64,000 bases of DNA from Arthrobacter sp. MAHUQ-56 (GTDB lineage: Bacteria > Actinomycetota > Actinomycetes > Actinomycetales > Micrococcaceae), in NCBI RefSeq assembly GCF_019710585.1, contig NZ_JAIFZQ010000016.1, positions 186,001 to 250,000 on the forward strand, read 5' to 3'. The notes under the pieces were generated by a model that worked only from the letters and a program-made list of their open reading frames with translations, did not search any database and was not told where the DNA came from. How positions within the stretch are numbered: the stretch's first letter is position 1; every line of letters begins with the position of its first letter. This document shows, one piece after another, positions 50,466 through 59,635 of the stretch. The position numbers and the translations under genes were made by a program.

Positions 50466-52064
50466 GTGACTCGACGTCGAGGAATGTCCCTCGCGGGGCA
50501 GTATCTTCTGCTGCAGTTGCTGATCGTCCTGGCAGTCCTGGTGGGGGTGGTTGCCATCTCGCTGGCCCAGTCGGCGGCAGCCTTTGAACGCATTGAAGGC
50601 CGTCGCGCGCTCTCGGCCGCGGAAGCCCTGGGCGGAAACCCGGTGGTGCGGGAGCTCCTCCCGGAGAGCGAGACGCGCGGCGGGGCAGTGTTGCCGGCGG
50701 TGGCGGAGTCAGTGCGGATCGTCTCCGGTTCGTCCCGGGTGGCGCTGGCCACCGTGGACCGCACAGTGGTGGCGTCCTCGGATCCCAGCCTGCTGGGCCA
50801 GCCGCTGGAGCTCGGTGCCAGCAGGGTCATGGAAGGCCGGGCGTGGACCGGGGTGGTAGGTGCCACTCCCGCCCCGCTCCTGTCGGCGCATGTCCCCGTC
50901 CTCGACGACACCGGGCACATGATCGGAATCGCCTCCATCAGCCGCAACTATCCCACCGTCCTTGAGCGGCTGGGCGATGCCGTCCCGAACCTGCTCACGT
51001 ACCTCGGGGTCGCCAGCGTCCTCGGTGTCGCAGGCTCTTTCCTGCTCTCCCGCCGCGTCAAGCGGCAGACCCTGGGCATGGAGCCCAGTGAGATCACCGG
51101 CCTGGTGGAGAACCGTGAAGCCATGCTGCAGGGCCTGAAGGAAGGCGTCGTGGCCCTGGACCCGCATGAACGGATCACCGTGGCCAACGCCAGCGCGCGT
51201 TCCCTGCTCGGGCTCCCGGAAGACTGTGTCGGCAAACGGGTGGCCGGCCTCGCCGTCGAACCTGCCCTGAAGGAAGTCCTCACCCGCGAACAGTCCGGAC
51301 CGGACCAGCTGGTGCTGGTGGGCGACCGGCTGGTGGTGATGAACCGGGTGCCCATCCACTCCCGCGGCCGGGTGATCGGCTCGGTGACCACGCTGCGCGA
51401 CCGCACCGAGCTGTCCGAGCTGGAGCGGGAGCTGGGCAACACCCGCACCGCCACGGACACGCTGCGGGCCCAGGCGCACGAGTTCGCCAACCAGCTGCAC
51501 GTGATCTCCGGCCTGATCCAGATCGGCGAGTACGATTCCGTGGTCCAGTTCGTCAACGGCGCCACGCTGGACCGGACGCGGCTCAACGACGAGGTCACCA
51601 GCCGGATCAAGGATCCCGCGCTGGCTGCCCTGCTGATCGCCAAGTCCAGCCTGGCCACGGAGCGCGGCGCAGTCCTGCAGTTGGACCCCGACTCCACCCT
51701 GGAGAAGGTGGACGACGAGCTGTCGCGCGACCTCACCACCGTGGTGGGTAACCTGGTGGACAACGCGTTCGACGCCGTCACAGGGCTCCCGCAGGCAGCC
51801 GTCACGGTGCGGGTGGAAGGCAGGCAAGGCGGAGACGTCGTCGTTACCGTGCGGGACACCGGTCCCGGCATTCCCGGACCGTCCGCCGAGCATATTTTCC
51901 GCCAGGGCTTCACCACCAAGGACCCGGGCCCGGCCGGGAGCAGGGGCTTCGGGCTGGCGCTGTCCCGGGTGGTGTGCCGCCGCAGCGGCGGGAACCTGAC
52001 GGTGGCCAACGACCACGGCGCAGTCTTCACCGCCGTGCTGAAAGGAAGCAGTAACAAGCCATGA
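50466..52064 (+). CDS. Sensor histidine kinase, CitA/DcuS type
   Basis: A 532-residue membrane sensor. Two membrane helices (SLAGQYLLLQLLIVLAVLVG; VPNLLTYLGVASVLGVAGSF) enclose an extracellular PAS-like domain with RIVSGSSRVALATVDRTVVA. A cytoplasmic PAS (MLQGLKEGVVALDPHERITV), the His box LRAQAHEFANQLHVISGLIQ, the N box VVGNLVDNAFDAV, DTGPGIP and GFGLALSRVV follow. This is the citrate/C4-dicarboxylate sensor layout. The GTG at 50466 has AGGAAGA 6-7 bases upstream; the longer frame from 50343 is unlikely. Confidence 0.9.
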   Translation: MTRRRGMSLAGQYLLLQLLIVLAVLVGVVAISLAQSAAAFERIEGRRALSAAEALGGNPVVRELLPESETRGGAVLPAVAESVRIVSGSSRVALATVDRTVVASSDPSLLGQPLELGASRVMEGRAWTGVVGATPAPLLSAHVPVLDDTGHMIGIASISRNYPTVLERLGDAVPNLLTYLGVASVLGVAGSFLLSRRVKRQTLGMEPSEITGLVENREAMLQGLKEGVVALDPHERITVANASARSLLGLPEDCVGKRVAGLAVEPALKEVLTREQSGPDQLVLVGDRLVVMNRVPIHSRGRVIGSVTTLRDRTELSELERELGNTRTATDTLRAQAHEFANQLHVISGLIQIGEYDSVVQFVNGATLDRTRLNDEVTSRIKDPALAALLIAKSSLATERGAVLQLDPDSTLEKVDDELSRDLTTVVGNLVDNAFDAVTGLPQAAVTVRVEGRQGGDVVVTVRDTGPGIPGPSAEHIFRQGFTTKDPGPAGSRGFGLALSRVVCRRSGGNLTVANDHGAVFTAVLKGSSNKP

Positions 52065-52729
52065 TCAAGGTCCTGATAGTCGATGACGACTTCATGGTGG
52101 CCAAGGTGCACGCCGGATTCATCCAGCGCACGCCCGGCTTCGCCGTGGTGGGCGCGGCGCACACCGGCGCCCAGGCCGTGGCCGAAACTGAACGGCTCCA
52201 GCCGGACCTGGTGCTGCTGGACATCCACCTGCCGGACATCAACGGCCTGGACCTGATGCAGCGGCTGCGGGCGGTGGCCCCGGAACTGGATGTGCTGGTG
52301 ATCAGTGCGGCGCGCGAAGTGGAAACCGTGCGCAAGGCCCTGCGCGGCGGCATCGTCCACTACCTGATCAAGCCGTTCTCCCAGACGGACCTCCAGGAGC
52401 GGCTGGAACATTACCGCAGCGCCTACCAAAGCCTGGCTGCGTCCAAGGACGTGGCCGAACAGTCGGACGTCAACCGGGTGTTCGGCCTGGACCGCGCCAA
52501 GCGTCCGCTGCCGAAGGGCTGCAGCATCGAGACGCTGAAACTGGTGGAGGCTGCGCTGAATGCTGCCGCCGGAGACCTGTCGGCGGCCGAGGTGGCCGAG
52601 GAACTGGGCACCTCCCGCGTCAGCGCCCGCCGGTACTTGGAGTACCTGTACGACGAAGGCCTGGCGGAGGTGCGGCTCAAGTACGGTGTGGGACGGCCGG
52701 AGCGCCGGTACGTCCTGAAGGGCGCCTGA
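52061..52729 (+). CDS. Response regulator, CitB/DcuR type
   Basis: A 222-residue two-domain regulator: receiver with VLIVDDDFMVAKVHAGFIQR, phospho-acceptor Asp in LVLLDIHLPDINGLDLMQRL and LIKPFSQTDLQERLEHYRSA. The C-terminal helix-turn-helix is LSAAEVAEELGTSRVSARRY then LEYLYDEGLAEVRLKYG. It overlaps the kinase gene by ATGA. Its target is most probably the divergent tctCBA transporter operon. Confidence 0.92.
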   Translation: MIKVLIVDDDFMVAKVHAGFIQRTPGFAVVGAAHTGAQAVAETERLQPDLVLLDIHLPDINGLDLMQRLRAVAPELDVLVISAAREVETVRKALRGGIVHYLIKPFSQTDLQERLEHYRSAYQSLAASKDVAEQSDVNRVFGLDRAKRPLPKGCSIETLKLVEAALNAAAGDLSAAEVAEELGTSRVSARRYLEYLYDEGLAEVRLKYGVGRPERRYVLKGA

Positions 52730-52767
52730 CCCGGCAGGCCTTGCCGCGGCCGGTTTCGCGGCGCGGA

Positions 52768-53721
52768 TCAGCGCAGCAGCGTGTCCAGCAGCCGGGCCGC
52801 CGTCTTGGCGGTCCGGCCGTCGATGTCGAAGGCCGGGTTCAGTTCCGCCACATCGATGTGCAGCAGCTTTCCGCTCTGCACCACCTGCCGGCACACGGCC
52901 GAAATGACCGGCAGCGGTACCCCGTACGCTGCGGGGGCGCTCACGCCGGGCGCCACGGCGGCGGGCAGCACATCCAGGTCGATGGTCAGGTAAAGGACGT
53001 CGATGTCCGCCAGGAAACCGGCCACGAAGTCCCGGACCCGCTCCGCCCCGCAGTCTTCGTCCAGCAGGTACCGGACGCCCAGCCTGTCCGCGGTGTCGAA
53101 CAGGACCTTCGTGTTGTTGGGTTCCGAAATTCCGACGACGGCGTAGCGGAATTCGCGTCCGGCGTCCGCTTCGGCGCGGGCCATCTGGAGGAACGGCGTG
53201 CCGGAGCTGGGTACGGCTTCGTCCCGCAGGTCGAAGTGCGCATCGAGGTTGAGTACGCCCAGCCGCTGCCCGCCCCGCACCGCGGCCGAGGCGCTGGCCC
53301 CGAGGTAGCTGGCGTAGGCGGTTTCGTGGCCGCCGCCCAGGACAACTGTCAGGTGGCCGGCGTCGAGCAGGGCGGCGACCACGCTGCCGACCCGTTCCTG
53401 CCCCGCTTCCAGTGCATCGCCGTCGACGACTATGTCGCCGGCGTCGCGTACCGTGCGGTCCGGATGGAAGGCCAGGGGGCCAAGCGCCCTGCGGATCGCG
53501 GCCGGAGCGGCGGCCGCGCCCGTGCGGCCCTTGTTGCGCCGCACCCCCTCGTCGCTTGCGAAGCCGAGCAGGGCCACTGGTTTGGTGCCCGCCCCAGGTT
53601 CGGCGGCGGGGTCGAACGCGGCCACTGCCTGCCACCAGCGGCGGTGTCCGGGGCCGTCGCCGTCGAACCTTCCGGTCCAGGGCTGTGGGGGGACGTCGAC
53701 GGCGGGGAGGGTGAAGACCAT
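52768..53721 (-). CDS. hutG: Formimidoylglutamase
   Basis: A 317-residue ureohydrolase-fold enzyme that hydrolyses N-formimidoyl-glutamate to glutamate and formamide, the end of the hut pathway. Mn-binding motifs are VVLGGGHETAYASY, LNLDAHFDLRD and LTIDLDVLPAAVAPGVSAPA. SSGTPFLQMA and VVGISEPNNT separate HutG from agmatinase and arginase. It lies 8 kb from hutUH and on the other strand. A single CTGTCCG half-site like the hut dyad occurs about 50 bases upstream. Confidence 0.9.
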   Translation of the reverse strand: MVFTLPAVDVPPQPWTGRFDGDGPGHRRWWQAVAAFDPAAEPGAGTKPVALLGFASDEGVRRNKGRTGAAAAPAAIRRALGPLAFHPDRTVRDAGDIVVDGDALEAGQERVGSVVAALLDAGHLTVVLGGGHETAYASYLGASASAAVRGGQRLGVLNLDAHFDLRDEAVPSSGTPFLQMARAEADAGREFRYAVVGISEPNNTKVLFDTADRLGVRYLLDEDCGAERVRDFVAGFLADIDVLYLTIDLDVLPAAVAPGVSAPAAYGVPLPVISAVCRQVVQSGKLLHIDVAELNPAFDIDGRTAKTAARLLDTLLR

Positions 53722-53923
53722 GCCTCAAGCTCACCGCATGCCGGCCCTGAAAACCAGCGCCGCCGCCGTCGTCCTGTCCGGGATCCAAGAACTCCGGCGG
53801 AACGGCAGGCTTTGCGGGGAACGGCCTCCGCGATGGGTACGGGGGATAGGGTGGGACCAGTCCGCCCCAAGCAGCAGGAGGCTCCTGCGCCGGACCACGC
53901 AACAATTCCAGGCTGGAGAGCCC

Positions 53924-55228
53924 ATGTTTGAAGCACCCGACATTCTTTTCGCCGCGGCCGGCGTGGCGGTTTTCGTCGCCGCGGTCCTGCCGAAGCTCCT
54001 GCGCGACATGCCGTTGTCCATGCCGATGGTGTTCCTCGGCGCCGGGATGGCTGCGTTCGCGCTGATTCCGACGCTCCCCAATCCGAACCCCGTGGAGCAC
54101 AGCAACTTCGTGATGCACCTGGCGGAGATCTGCGTGATTGTTTCGCTGATGGGCGCGGGGCTGGCGCTGGACCGGCCCGTGGGCCGCAAGCGCTGGGCCA
54201 CGACGTGGCGGCTGCTGGGGATCGCCATGCCGCTGTGCATCGTTGCACTCACGCTGCTGGGGATGTGGTTCCTGGGCCTGGGGCTTGGGGCCGCCTTGCT
54301 CGTGGCGTCCAGCCTGGCGCCCACGGATCCGGTCCTGGCCTCCGAAGTGCAAGTGGGTGAGCCGGCGGACCACGACGAAAGCGCCGACAAGGAAGACGAG
54401 GTGCGGTTCGGCCTCACCTCGGAGGCCGGACTCAACGACGGCCTGGCCTTCCCGTTCGTGTACCTGGCCATCGCCATCAGCGTTGCCGGCGGATCGTCGT
54501 CCGGCTGGTTGGCCGGGTGGCTCGGGATGGACGTGGTGTGGCGGCTGGCCTTTGGCCTTCTGGTGGGATTCCTGACCGGGAAGCTGCTGGCCACGCTGTT
54601 CTTTTCAGCCCGCCGGGACAGCCTGCGGTTGTCCAACCACTCGGAGGGTTTCGTGGCGTTGTCCGCGACGTTCCTGGCATATGGCCTGGCGGAAATGGTG
54701 GAGGGGTACGGCTTCGTCGCAGTCTTCGTGTGCGCCCTGACCATCCGTGCAGCCGAGCGCACCCATGGCTACCACCGCGTGCTCCACTCCTACGTGGAGC
54801 AGCTCGAACGGCTCCTGACGGTGGTGATCCTGGTCCTGCTTGGCGGGGCCATCGCCCGTGGCCTGCTGTCCGGGATCGGCCTGGCGGAGCTGCTGGTGGC
54901 GCTGGCTTTCCTGCTGGTGGTCCGGCCGCTGGCGGGCTGGGTGGGGCTGCTGGGCGGCAAGACCGGCCCCCGGGAACGGATTGCGCTGTCGTTCTTCGGC
55001 ATCCGCGGGATCGGGTCCCTGTACTACCTGTCGTTCGCGCTGGACGAGGGCCATTTCGCGGACCAGGGGCAACGGCTCTGGTCCTTCGTGGGGCTGGTGG
55101 TGGCGTTGTCCATCGTGATCCATGGTGCCACCACGTCGCCGCTGATGAACCGGCTGGACCTGCTGCGGCAGAAGAAGGCGGTTGCGGTGTCCGGCGACGA
55201 GGGGCTGGCGCCGAACACCCCGGTATAG
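53924..55228 (+). CDS. Monovalent cation:proton antiporter (CPA1 type)
   Basis: A 434-residue antiporter with about 12 helices. MVFLGAGMAAFALIPTLPNP, VIVSLMGAGLALDRPVGRKR, LLVASSLAPTDPVLASEVQV (TDPV, CPA1 core), VRFGLTSEAGLNDGLAFPFV (ND motif for ion transport) and ERIALSFFGIRGIGSLYYLS are the family landmarks. The ion (Na+ or K+) cannot be told. The ATG at 53924 has CTGGAGAGC upstream; earlier codons are not membrane-like. A strong hairpin follows the stop. Confidence 0.9.
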   Translation: MFEAPDILFAAAGVAVFVAAVLPKLLRDMPLSMPMVFLGAGMAAFALIPTLPNPNPVEHSNFVMHLAEICVIVSLMGAGLALDRPVGRKRWATTWRLLGIAMPLCIVALTLLGMWFLGLGLGAALLVASSLAPTDPVLASEVQVGEPADHDESADKEDEVRFGLTSEAGLNDGLAFPFVYLAIAISVAGGSSSGWLAGWLGMDVVWRLAFGLLVGFLTGKLLATLFFSARRDSLRLSNHSEGFVALSATFLAYGLAEMVEGYGFVAVFVCALTIRAAERTHGYHRVLHSYVEQLERLLTVVILVLLGGAIARGLLSGIGLAELLVALAFLLVVRPLAGWVGLLGGKTGPRERIALSFFGIRGIGSLYYLSFALDEGHFADQGQRLWSFVGLVVALSIVIHGATTSPLMNRLDLLRQKKAVAVSGDEGLAPNTPV

Positions 55229-55246
55229 GCAATCCCATGGGACGAC

Positions 55247-55282
55247 GAAGGGCTGGTACGGCAGTTGCCGCACCAGCCCTTC
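55247..55282. terminator. Long perfect hairpin, bidirectional terminator
   Basis: GAAGGGCTGGT and ACCAGCCCTTC are exact complements, with inner CGGCA/TGCCG pairing across one mismatch and a GT loop. It lies between the convergent antiporter and NCS2 permease genes. Confidence 0.75.
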
Positions 55283-55295
55283 GCGCCGGAAGGAG

Positions 55296-56735
55296 CTACA
55301 TTCCCAGCGCGGCCTCGATCGGGCCAATGGCGAAGAACAGCGCGAACGCCGCGGCCACGGCCCACATCAGCGGGTGGATGTCCTTGACCCGGCCCTGCAC
55401 GGTGCGGATCAGGACGTAGGCGATGAAGCCGGCGCCCAGGCCATTGGCGATCGAGTACGTGAAGGGCATCAGGGTGAAGGTCAGGAACGCCGGGATCGCG
55501 ATGCCCCAGTCCTGCCAGTCGATCTTGCCCACCTGGGACACCATCATGAAGCCCACCACCACCAGCGCCGGGGCCACGGCCTCGAACGGAACGAGGTTGA
55601 TGAGCGGGGTGAAGAACATTGCCACCAGGAACAGCAGGCCGGTGACGATCGAGGCGATGCCGGTCCGGGCGCCTTCGCCAATGCCTGCGCCGGCTTCAAC
55701 GTAGATCTGGTTGGAGGATACTGACGCACCGCCGCCGATAATGGCGCCGAGGGCGTCCACCTGCAGCACCCGGTCGACGTCGGGAATGTTGCCGTGCTCG
55801 TCCACCGTGCCGGCCTCGTTGGCCAGGCCCACCATGGTGCCCATGGCGTCGAAGAAGATGCTGAGCAGGATGACGAAGGCCAGGAGCGTGGCGGCCACGA
55901 AGCCCAGGTGCTCGAAGGCGCCGAACGGGTTGGCCTTGCCGATCAGGGAAAGGTCCGGGGCTGCCCAGCCGGAGAACGCCGGTGCCACCAGGGACCAGCC
56001 CTGCGGGTTGAAGTTCTTGCCGTCGAAGCTGGGGCCGATGTGCAGCGTGGTCTCAAGGATCACGGACAGTACGGTGGAGGTGATGATGCCGATCAGGATG
56101 GCACCCTTGACCTTCCGCACCACCAGGGCGATGGTCAGGATCAGGCCGAAAACGAAGACGGCGGTGGGCCAGCCCAGCAGTTTGCCTTCGAAGCCGAGCC
56201 CCACGGGCACGGTGGTCCCCGCAACGTCCGGGATGCGCCGGACGAACCCGGCGTTCACCAGCCCGATCAGGGCGATGAACAGGCCGATGCCCACCACGAT
56301 GGCCGTCTTGAGCCCGTCCGGGACGGCCTTGAAGACCGCGGTACGGAAGCCGGTGAGCACCAGGACCAGCATGGTGAGGCCGGAGAGGACCACCAGGCCC
56401 ATCATGTCCGGCCATGTCAGCCCGGGGTTTGTGGCCACGGTGACGGCGACGAAGGCGTTGACGCCCAGGCCGGTGGCGAGTGCGAAGGGATGCCGGCCCC
56501 ACGCGCCCATGAGGATAGTGAGCAGGCCCGCGACGAAGGCGGTCACCGCTGCCACTGCGGTGAAGCCCAGCGTGGTGCCGCTGGAGTCAGGCCCGGACAG
56601 GATCAGGGGGTTCAGCACCACGATGTAGCTCATGGCGAAGAACGTGGCGAACCCGCCGCGGATCTCGCGGGAAAGGTTGGAGCCGCGCTCCGTGACCCTG
56701 AAATACCGGTCCAGGGCAGAGCCTTGCTTAAGCAT
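55296..56735 (-). CDS. NCS2 family purine permease (AzgA/PbuG-like)
   Basis: A 479-residue nucleobase permease of the AzgA/GhxP group (adenine, guanine or hypoxanthine uptake). REIRGGFATFFAMSYIVVLN at the N-terminus, ATGLGVNAFVAVTVATNPG, FFDAMGTMVGLANEAGTVDE and SVSSNQIYVEAGAGIGEGAR (EAGAGIxEGxRTG motif) are clear markers. About 12 membrane helices. The start ATG is at 56735, 110 bases from the divergent CopC-like gene. No purine riboswitch is seen in that gap. Confidence 0.92.
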   Translation of the reverse strand: MLKQGSALDRYFRVTERGSNLSREIRGGFATFFAMSYIVVLNPLILSGPDSSGTTLGFTAVAAVTAFVAGLLTILMGAWGRHPFALATGLGVNAFVAVTVATNPGLTWPDMMGLVVLSGLTMLVLVLTGFRTAVFKAVPDGLKTAIVVGIGLFIALIGLVNAGFVRRIPDVAGTTVPVGLGFEGKLLGWPTAVFVFGLILTIALVVRKVKGAILIGIITSTVLSVILETTLHIGPSFDGKNFNPQGWSLVAPAFSGWAAPDLSLIGKANPFGAFEHLGFVAATLLAFVILLSIFFDAMGTMVGLANEAGTVDEHGNIPDVDRVLQVDALGAIIGGGASVSSNQIYVEAGAGIGEGARTGIASIVTGLLFLVAMFFTPLINLVPFEAVAPALVVVGFMMVSQVGKIDWQDWGIAIPAFLTFTLMPFTYSIANGLGAGFIAYVLIRTVQGRVKDIHPLMWAVAAAFALFFAIGPIEAALGM

Positions 56736-56845
56736 TAGTCCTCCGGGGGAGTGTGTGGGGATACCTGCATCCTAAGGGAGCGGCAGCGGTGGGGGGCGCA
56801 GATTCGCCTAGTCTGTAAGGAAGCCAACACAAGGAGCAGTCCCAC

Positions 56846-57484
56846 ATGCGTTCCACCCGCCGCCCTTTCCTGAGCCTGCTGCTCGGTGTCCTCATCGTTG
56901 CCGCGTCGGCACTGGGCCTGGCCGGCCCGGCGGCCGCGCACGACGCCGCAGAGTCCACCAGCCCGGCGCAGGGGGCAACGCTCGCGGCCCCGCCGGACGA
57001 GGTTTCGGTGACGTTCAGCAACAAGCCGCTGGGCATCGGCGCGTCCTTCTCAGTCAGGGACGCGTCCGGCACCGAATGGGCTGACGGGTCTGTGCAGATC
57101 GTGGACAACGTGGCCACCCAGAAGCTTCGCCCCGGCGCCCCGGCCGGCGCGTACACGGTTGCATGGCGTGTCGTCAGCTCCGACTCCCACCCCATCGAGG
57201 GGACATTCACTTTCACCGCGGCCTCCGGCGCTGCGGGCTCTTCCGGGCAACCCACGGCAGGAAGTTCGACGACGGCGGGCACAGTCCCGGGCATGGGCAC
57301 CGCCCGGCCCGGCGTGACGGAGGAGCCGTCCGCGCCGGCCAGCGCGGGTGAGCCGTTCCAGTGGAGCATCGTGATTTTTGCGGCCGTAGCGGTGGGGCTG
57401 CTCGCCGCCCTGGGCATACTGGCAAGGCGGCGGCTCACCGGCGACGCCGATAACAGCGGCGGGGACAACGGGGACGGGGAGTAG
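56846..57484 (+). CDS. CopC-domain copper resistance-type exported protein
   Basis: A 212-residue secreted/anchored protein: signal peptide (RPFLSLLLGVLIVAASALGL then AGPAAAHDAAES) cut before or near His, the first Cu ligand of CopC proteins. The CopC fold follows (PAQGATLAAPPDEVSVTFSN, GAYTVAWRVVSSDSHPIEGT with the second His, FTFTAA). A Ser/Thr/Gly linker, one membrane helix (SIVIFAAVAVGLLAALGILA) and an acidic tail finish it. No CopD gene is adjacent. CAAGGAGCAG precedes the ATG; TAGTCT upstream may be a -10. Confidence 0.88.
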   Translation: MRSTRRPFLSLLLGVLIVAASALGLAGPAAAHDAAESTSPAQGATLAAPPDEVSVTFSNKPLGIGASFSVRDASGTEWADGSVQIVDNVATQKLRPGAPAGAYTVAWRVVSSDSHPIEGTFTFTAASGAAGSSGQPTAGSSTTAGTVPGMGTARPGVTEEPSAPASAGEPFQWSIVIFAAVAVGLLAALGILARRRLTGDADNSGGDNGDGE

Positions 57485-57512
57485 CCCGCGGCAGCGGGTT
57501 CCGGCGCGGACG

Positions 57513-58145
57513 TCAGCAGCCCAGCATGGCAAGGCTTCCCGTCGCCGGGAACCCTCCGCCATTCGGGTTGACCCTGGCGGAGATCGCCTGGCCCACGGTT
57601 TTGGCCTGGCGAAGGACTTCCTTGGGCGAGGGCGTGATGAGCTCCCCGACCCCCACAAGGTAGATGCCGATGGCCCGCATGGCCGCAGCCACGTTCCGGC
57701 CTACCGACAGGCCGAAGTCGTTGATCATGCGCCGCAACTGGCTGTGGGCGCATCGGGTCAGGACGATGTGGTCCGCCACCAGGACGCCCGTAGGGGTGTG
57801 CACCTGCCATTGCGGCGCACCGGTGCCGTCCGCTGATCCCAGCATGGTGAGCTGCACCGCGCGGGTTGTGTTCCGGATGTCCACGCTGTGGCTGGCGGCA
57901 TAGTTGCGCAGGTGGCGGAGGATCTCGTTGCGTTCGCGCAGGGTGTCCGAATCCGCGGCGTCGCAGCGCTGCAGGGAGGTAGTGTTCGCGGGTTGCCCGG
58001 CGCCCAGGAGGTCCAGTCCGTCCACCACAATGGAGTCCACTCCATGTCGCCGCAATTCGGCGGCAACAGCCAGCCCTGACAGGCCCGTGCCAATGATGAC
58101 AGTGGTGGTCTGTTCGGTCCCGGCACTCCCAGGCATGCTTGACAC
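57513..58145 (-). CDS. Small FAD/NAD(P)-binding oxidoreductase-like protein
   Basis: A 210-residue protein with an N-terminal dinucleotide-binding motif TTTVIIGTGLSGLAVAAELR and DSIVVDGLDLLGAG, as in flavin monooxygenase-like enzymes. The rest (SLQRCDAADSDTLRERNEIL, VLVADHIVLTRCAHSQLRRM) resembles only part of such enzymes, so at 210 residues it may be a shortened or single-domain form. The GTG at 58145 has AAGGAGG 9 bases upstream, a better start than the ATG at 58136. Confidence 0.7.
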   Translation of the reverse strand: MSSMPGSAGTEQTTTVIIGTGLSGLAVAAELRRHGVDSIVVDGLDLLGAGQPANTTSLQRCDAADSDTLRERNEILRHLRNYAASHSVDIRNTTRAVQLTMLGSADGTGAPQWQVHTPTGVLVADHIVLTRCAHSQLRRMINDFGLSVGRNVAAAMRAIGIYLVGVGELITPSPKEVLRQAKTVGQAISARVNPNGGGFPATGSLAMLGC

Positions 58146-58561
58146 TACAGTTTCCCTCCTTCGAAGCTTCGTCAGGTGCCGGCATCCTCGCCGGCGCGCC
58201 TGCCGGTGCCCCCACGCACGGCCGCAGCGCATGGCCGGGAGCGTGCTGACAGGAAGTGGCAGTCGGCGTCCCGGACCAACAATGTCCTGAAGACTACAGA
58301 ACAATCCCGCCCGTGGGTAGCCCAAAACGCCAAGATTCTTCCCGGGGTGAAGGCGCTTTCCGTGCCAGGGCCCGGAGGCTGTGGATAACCCGCTTTCCCG
58401 GGCCTGACCACGCTTGCTAAGCCGCATGGTACGGAGAATAGTGAGGACTGGGAGGCAGGTTTTTCCCCGCGGCTGCGGCTCCGGACCGGGTGCACGGGGA
58501 GGGGCCCGTTTTCTGGCAGAATAGCCGCAACATCAGGCAGTAACGCGAGGAGGCGGCCCCC
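58146..58561. other. 416-base divergent gap without an evident gene
   Basis: Between the flavoprotein-like gene and the universal stress protein gene. No frame looks coding. The left end holds the ribosome binding site of the flavoprotein. The right end has CAGAATAG about 37 bases before the stress protein start, a possible -10, and GAGGAGG as its ribosome binding site. A GTGGATAACC sequence in the middle resembles a DnaA-box-like element by chance. Confidence 0.5.
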
Positions 58562-59602
58562 ATGGGCGCACAAGAGTTGCATCCGGACCCTGCACAGGAC
58601 GGTCGTGGGGCATCGGCCGCTCCGGAGGGCATCGTGGTGGGCGTTGACGGCTCCGAACACGGCCAGTGCGCCTTGGTGTGGGCCGCGCGTGAGGCCCAGC
58701 GCCGCCGTCGTCCCCTGCACATCGTCACCGCCTACTCCGTGCCGATCTTTGCCGCGTCCGGCCTGGACGGCGGCTACGCCACGGTGGACGACTCCGTCAT
58801 CCGCGAAGGCGCCGAGGCAATCGCCAGGCAGGCCCTCGAGAAAGTTTCCACGTACGACATCGACGCCAGTTCCTCGGTGGAAAACGGCGACGCCGCGGGA
58901 GTGCTGCTGGAGATGTCCGGAAGCGCCGAACTCCTGGTGGTGGGCACGCGGGGGCGCGGGGGTTTCGTGGGCAGGCTCCTTGGTTCGGTGAGCAGCGCCC
59001 TGCCCGCACACGCCAAGTGCCCCACCGTCACCGTCCCGTTGTTCTGTGCGGACCGGCTGGGCGAGACCACCGAGGACCGGCGCATCAAGGCTGAGCAGGC
59101 CAAAGCCGGGCACCGGCAGGTGGAGAACGTCGTGGTGGTCGGCGTTGACGGCTCGGAGCAGGCACGGGTTGCCGTCCTGGAAGCCGCCGACCAGGCCGTG
59201 CGCCTCGGCGCCGCCCTCCGCGTCGTCTGCGCCGTTCCCCAGTACAGCGGTTCCCTGGCGTGGGTCCCCGCGCCGATGGACCGGAAGGCGCTGTTCGACG
59301 ACATCCGGGTCACCCTGGACGCCGGAATGGCGTGGCTCCGCAGCCACTACCCCCGGCTCCAGGCCGACTACGAGCTCAAGGACGGCTCGCCGGTGGACGT
59401 GCTCGTGGAGGAAAGCCGGCACGTCGAACTGGTGGTGGTGGGCACCCGCGGCCGCGGCGGCTTCACCGGCATGCTGCTTGGTTCGACCTCCGACGGCGTC
59501 CTCCACCACGCCAAGGGGCCGGTCATGGTGGTGCCGGACCGGGAAGACCCGCGCCTTGCGGACCGTGCCCGTTTCGGGCCGATGCTCGGAGACGCCGCCT
59601 AA
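58562..59602 (+). CDS. Universal stress protein with two Usp domains
   Basis: A 346-residue tandem UspA protein. Domain 1 begins IVVGVDGSEHGQCALVWAAR and ends with VVGTRGRGGFVGRLLGSVSS; domain 2 begins VVVVGVDGSEQARVAVLEAA and ends with VVGTRGRGGFTGMLLGSTSD. Both have the G-2x-G-9x-G-S/T ATP-binding loop intact. In actinobacteria such proteins are part of dormancy and stress responses. CGAGGAGG precedes the ATG. The PEP-synthase-like gene follows by 33 bases on the same strand. Confidence 0.93.
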   Translation: MGAQELHPDPAQDGRGASAAPEGIVVGVDGSEHGQCALVWAAREAQRRRRPLHIVTAYSVPIFAASGLDGGYATVDDSVIREGAEAIARQALEKVSTYDIDASSSVENGDAAGVLLEMSGSAELLVVGTRGRGGFVGRLLGSVSSALPAHAKCPTVTVPLFCADRLGETTEDRRIKAEQAKAGHRQVENVVVVGVDGSEQARVAVLEAADQAVRLGAALRVVCAVPQYSGSLAWVPAPMDRKALFDDIRVTLDAGMAWLRSHYPRLQADYELKDGSPVDVLVEESRHVELVVVGTRGRGGFTGMLLGSTSDGVLHHAKGPVMVVPDREDPRLADRARFGPMLGDAA

Positions 59603-59635
59603 GCCGCCGCTGTTCCCGCACAAGGAACTGCGGAC

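Noticed and set aside
50948..54373. Very long minus-strand open frame opposite the sensor kinase, response regulator and hutG region
   Set aside because: It is rich in Arg, Pro, Gly and Ser, has no domain, and lies antisense to well-supported genes; long antisense frames are expected at this GC content.
58380..58395. GTGGATAACC as a DnaA box or replication origin
   Set aside because: A single imperfect copy, without dnaA, dnaN or an AT-rich region; most likely chance.
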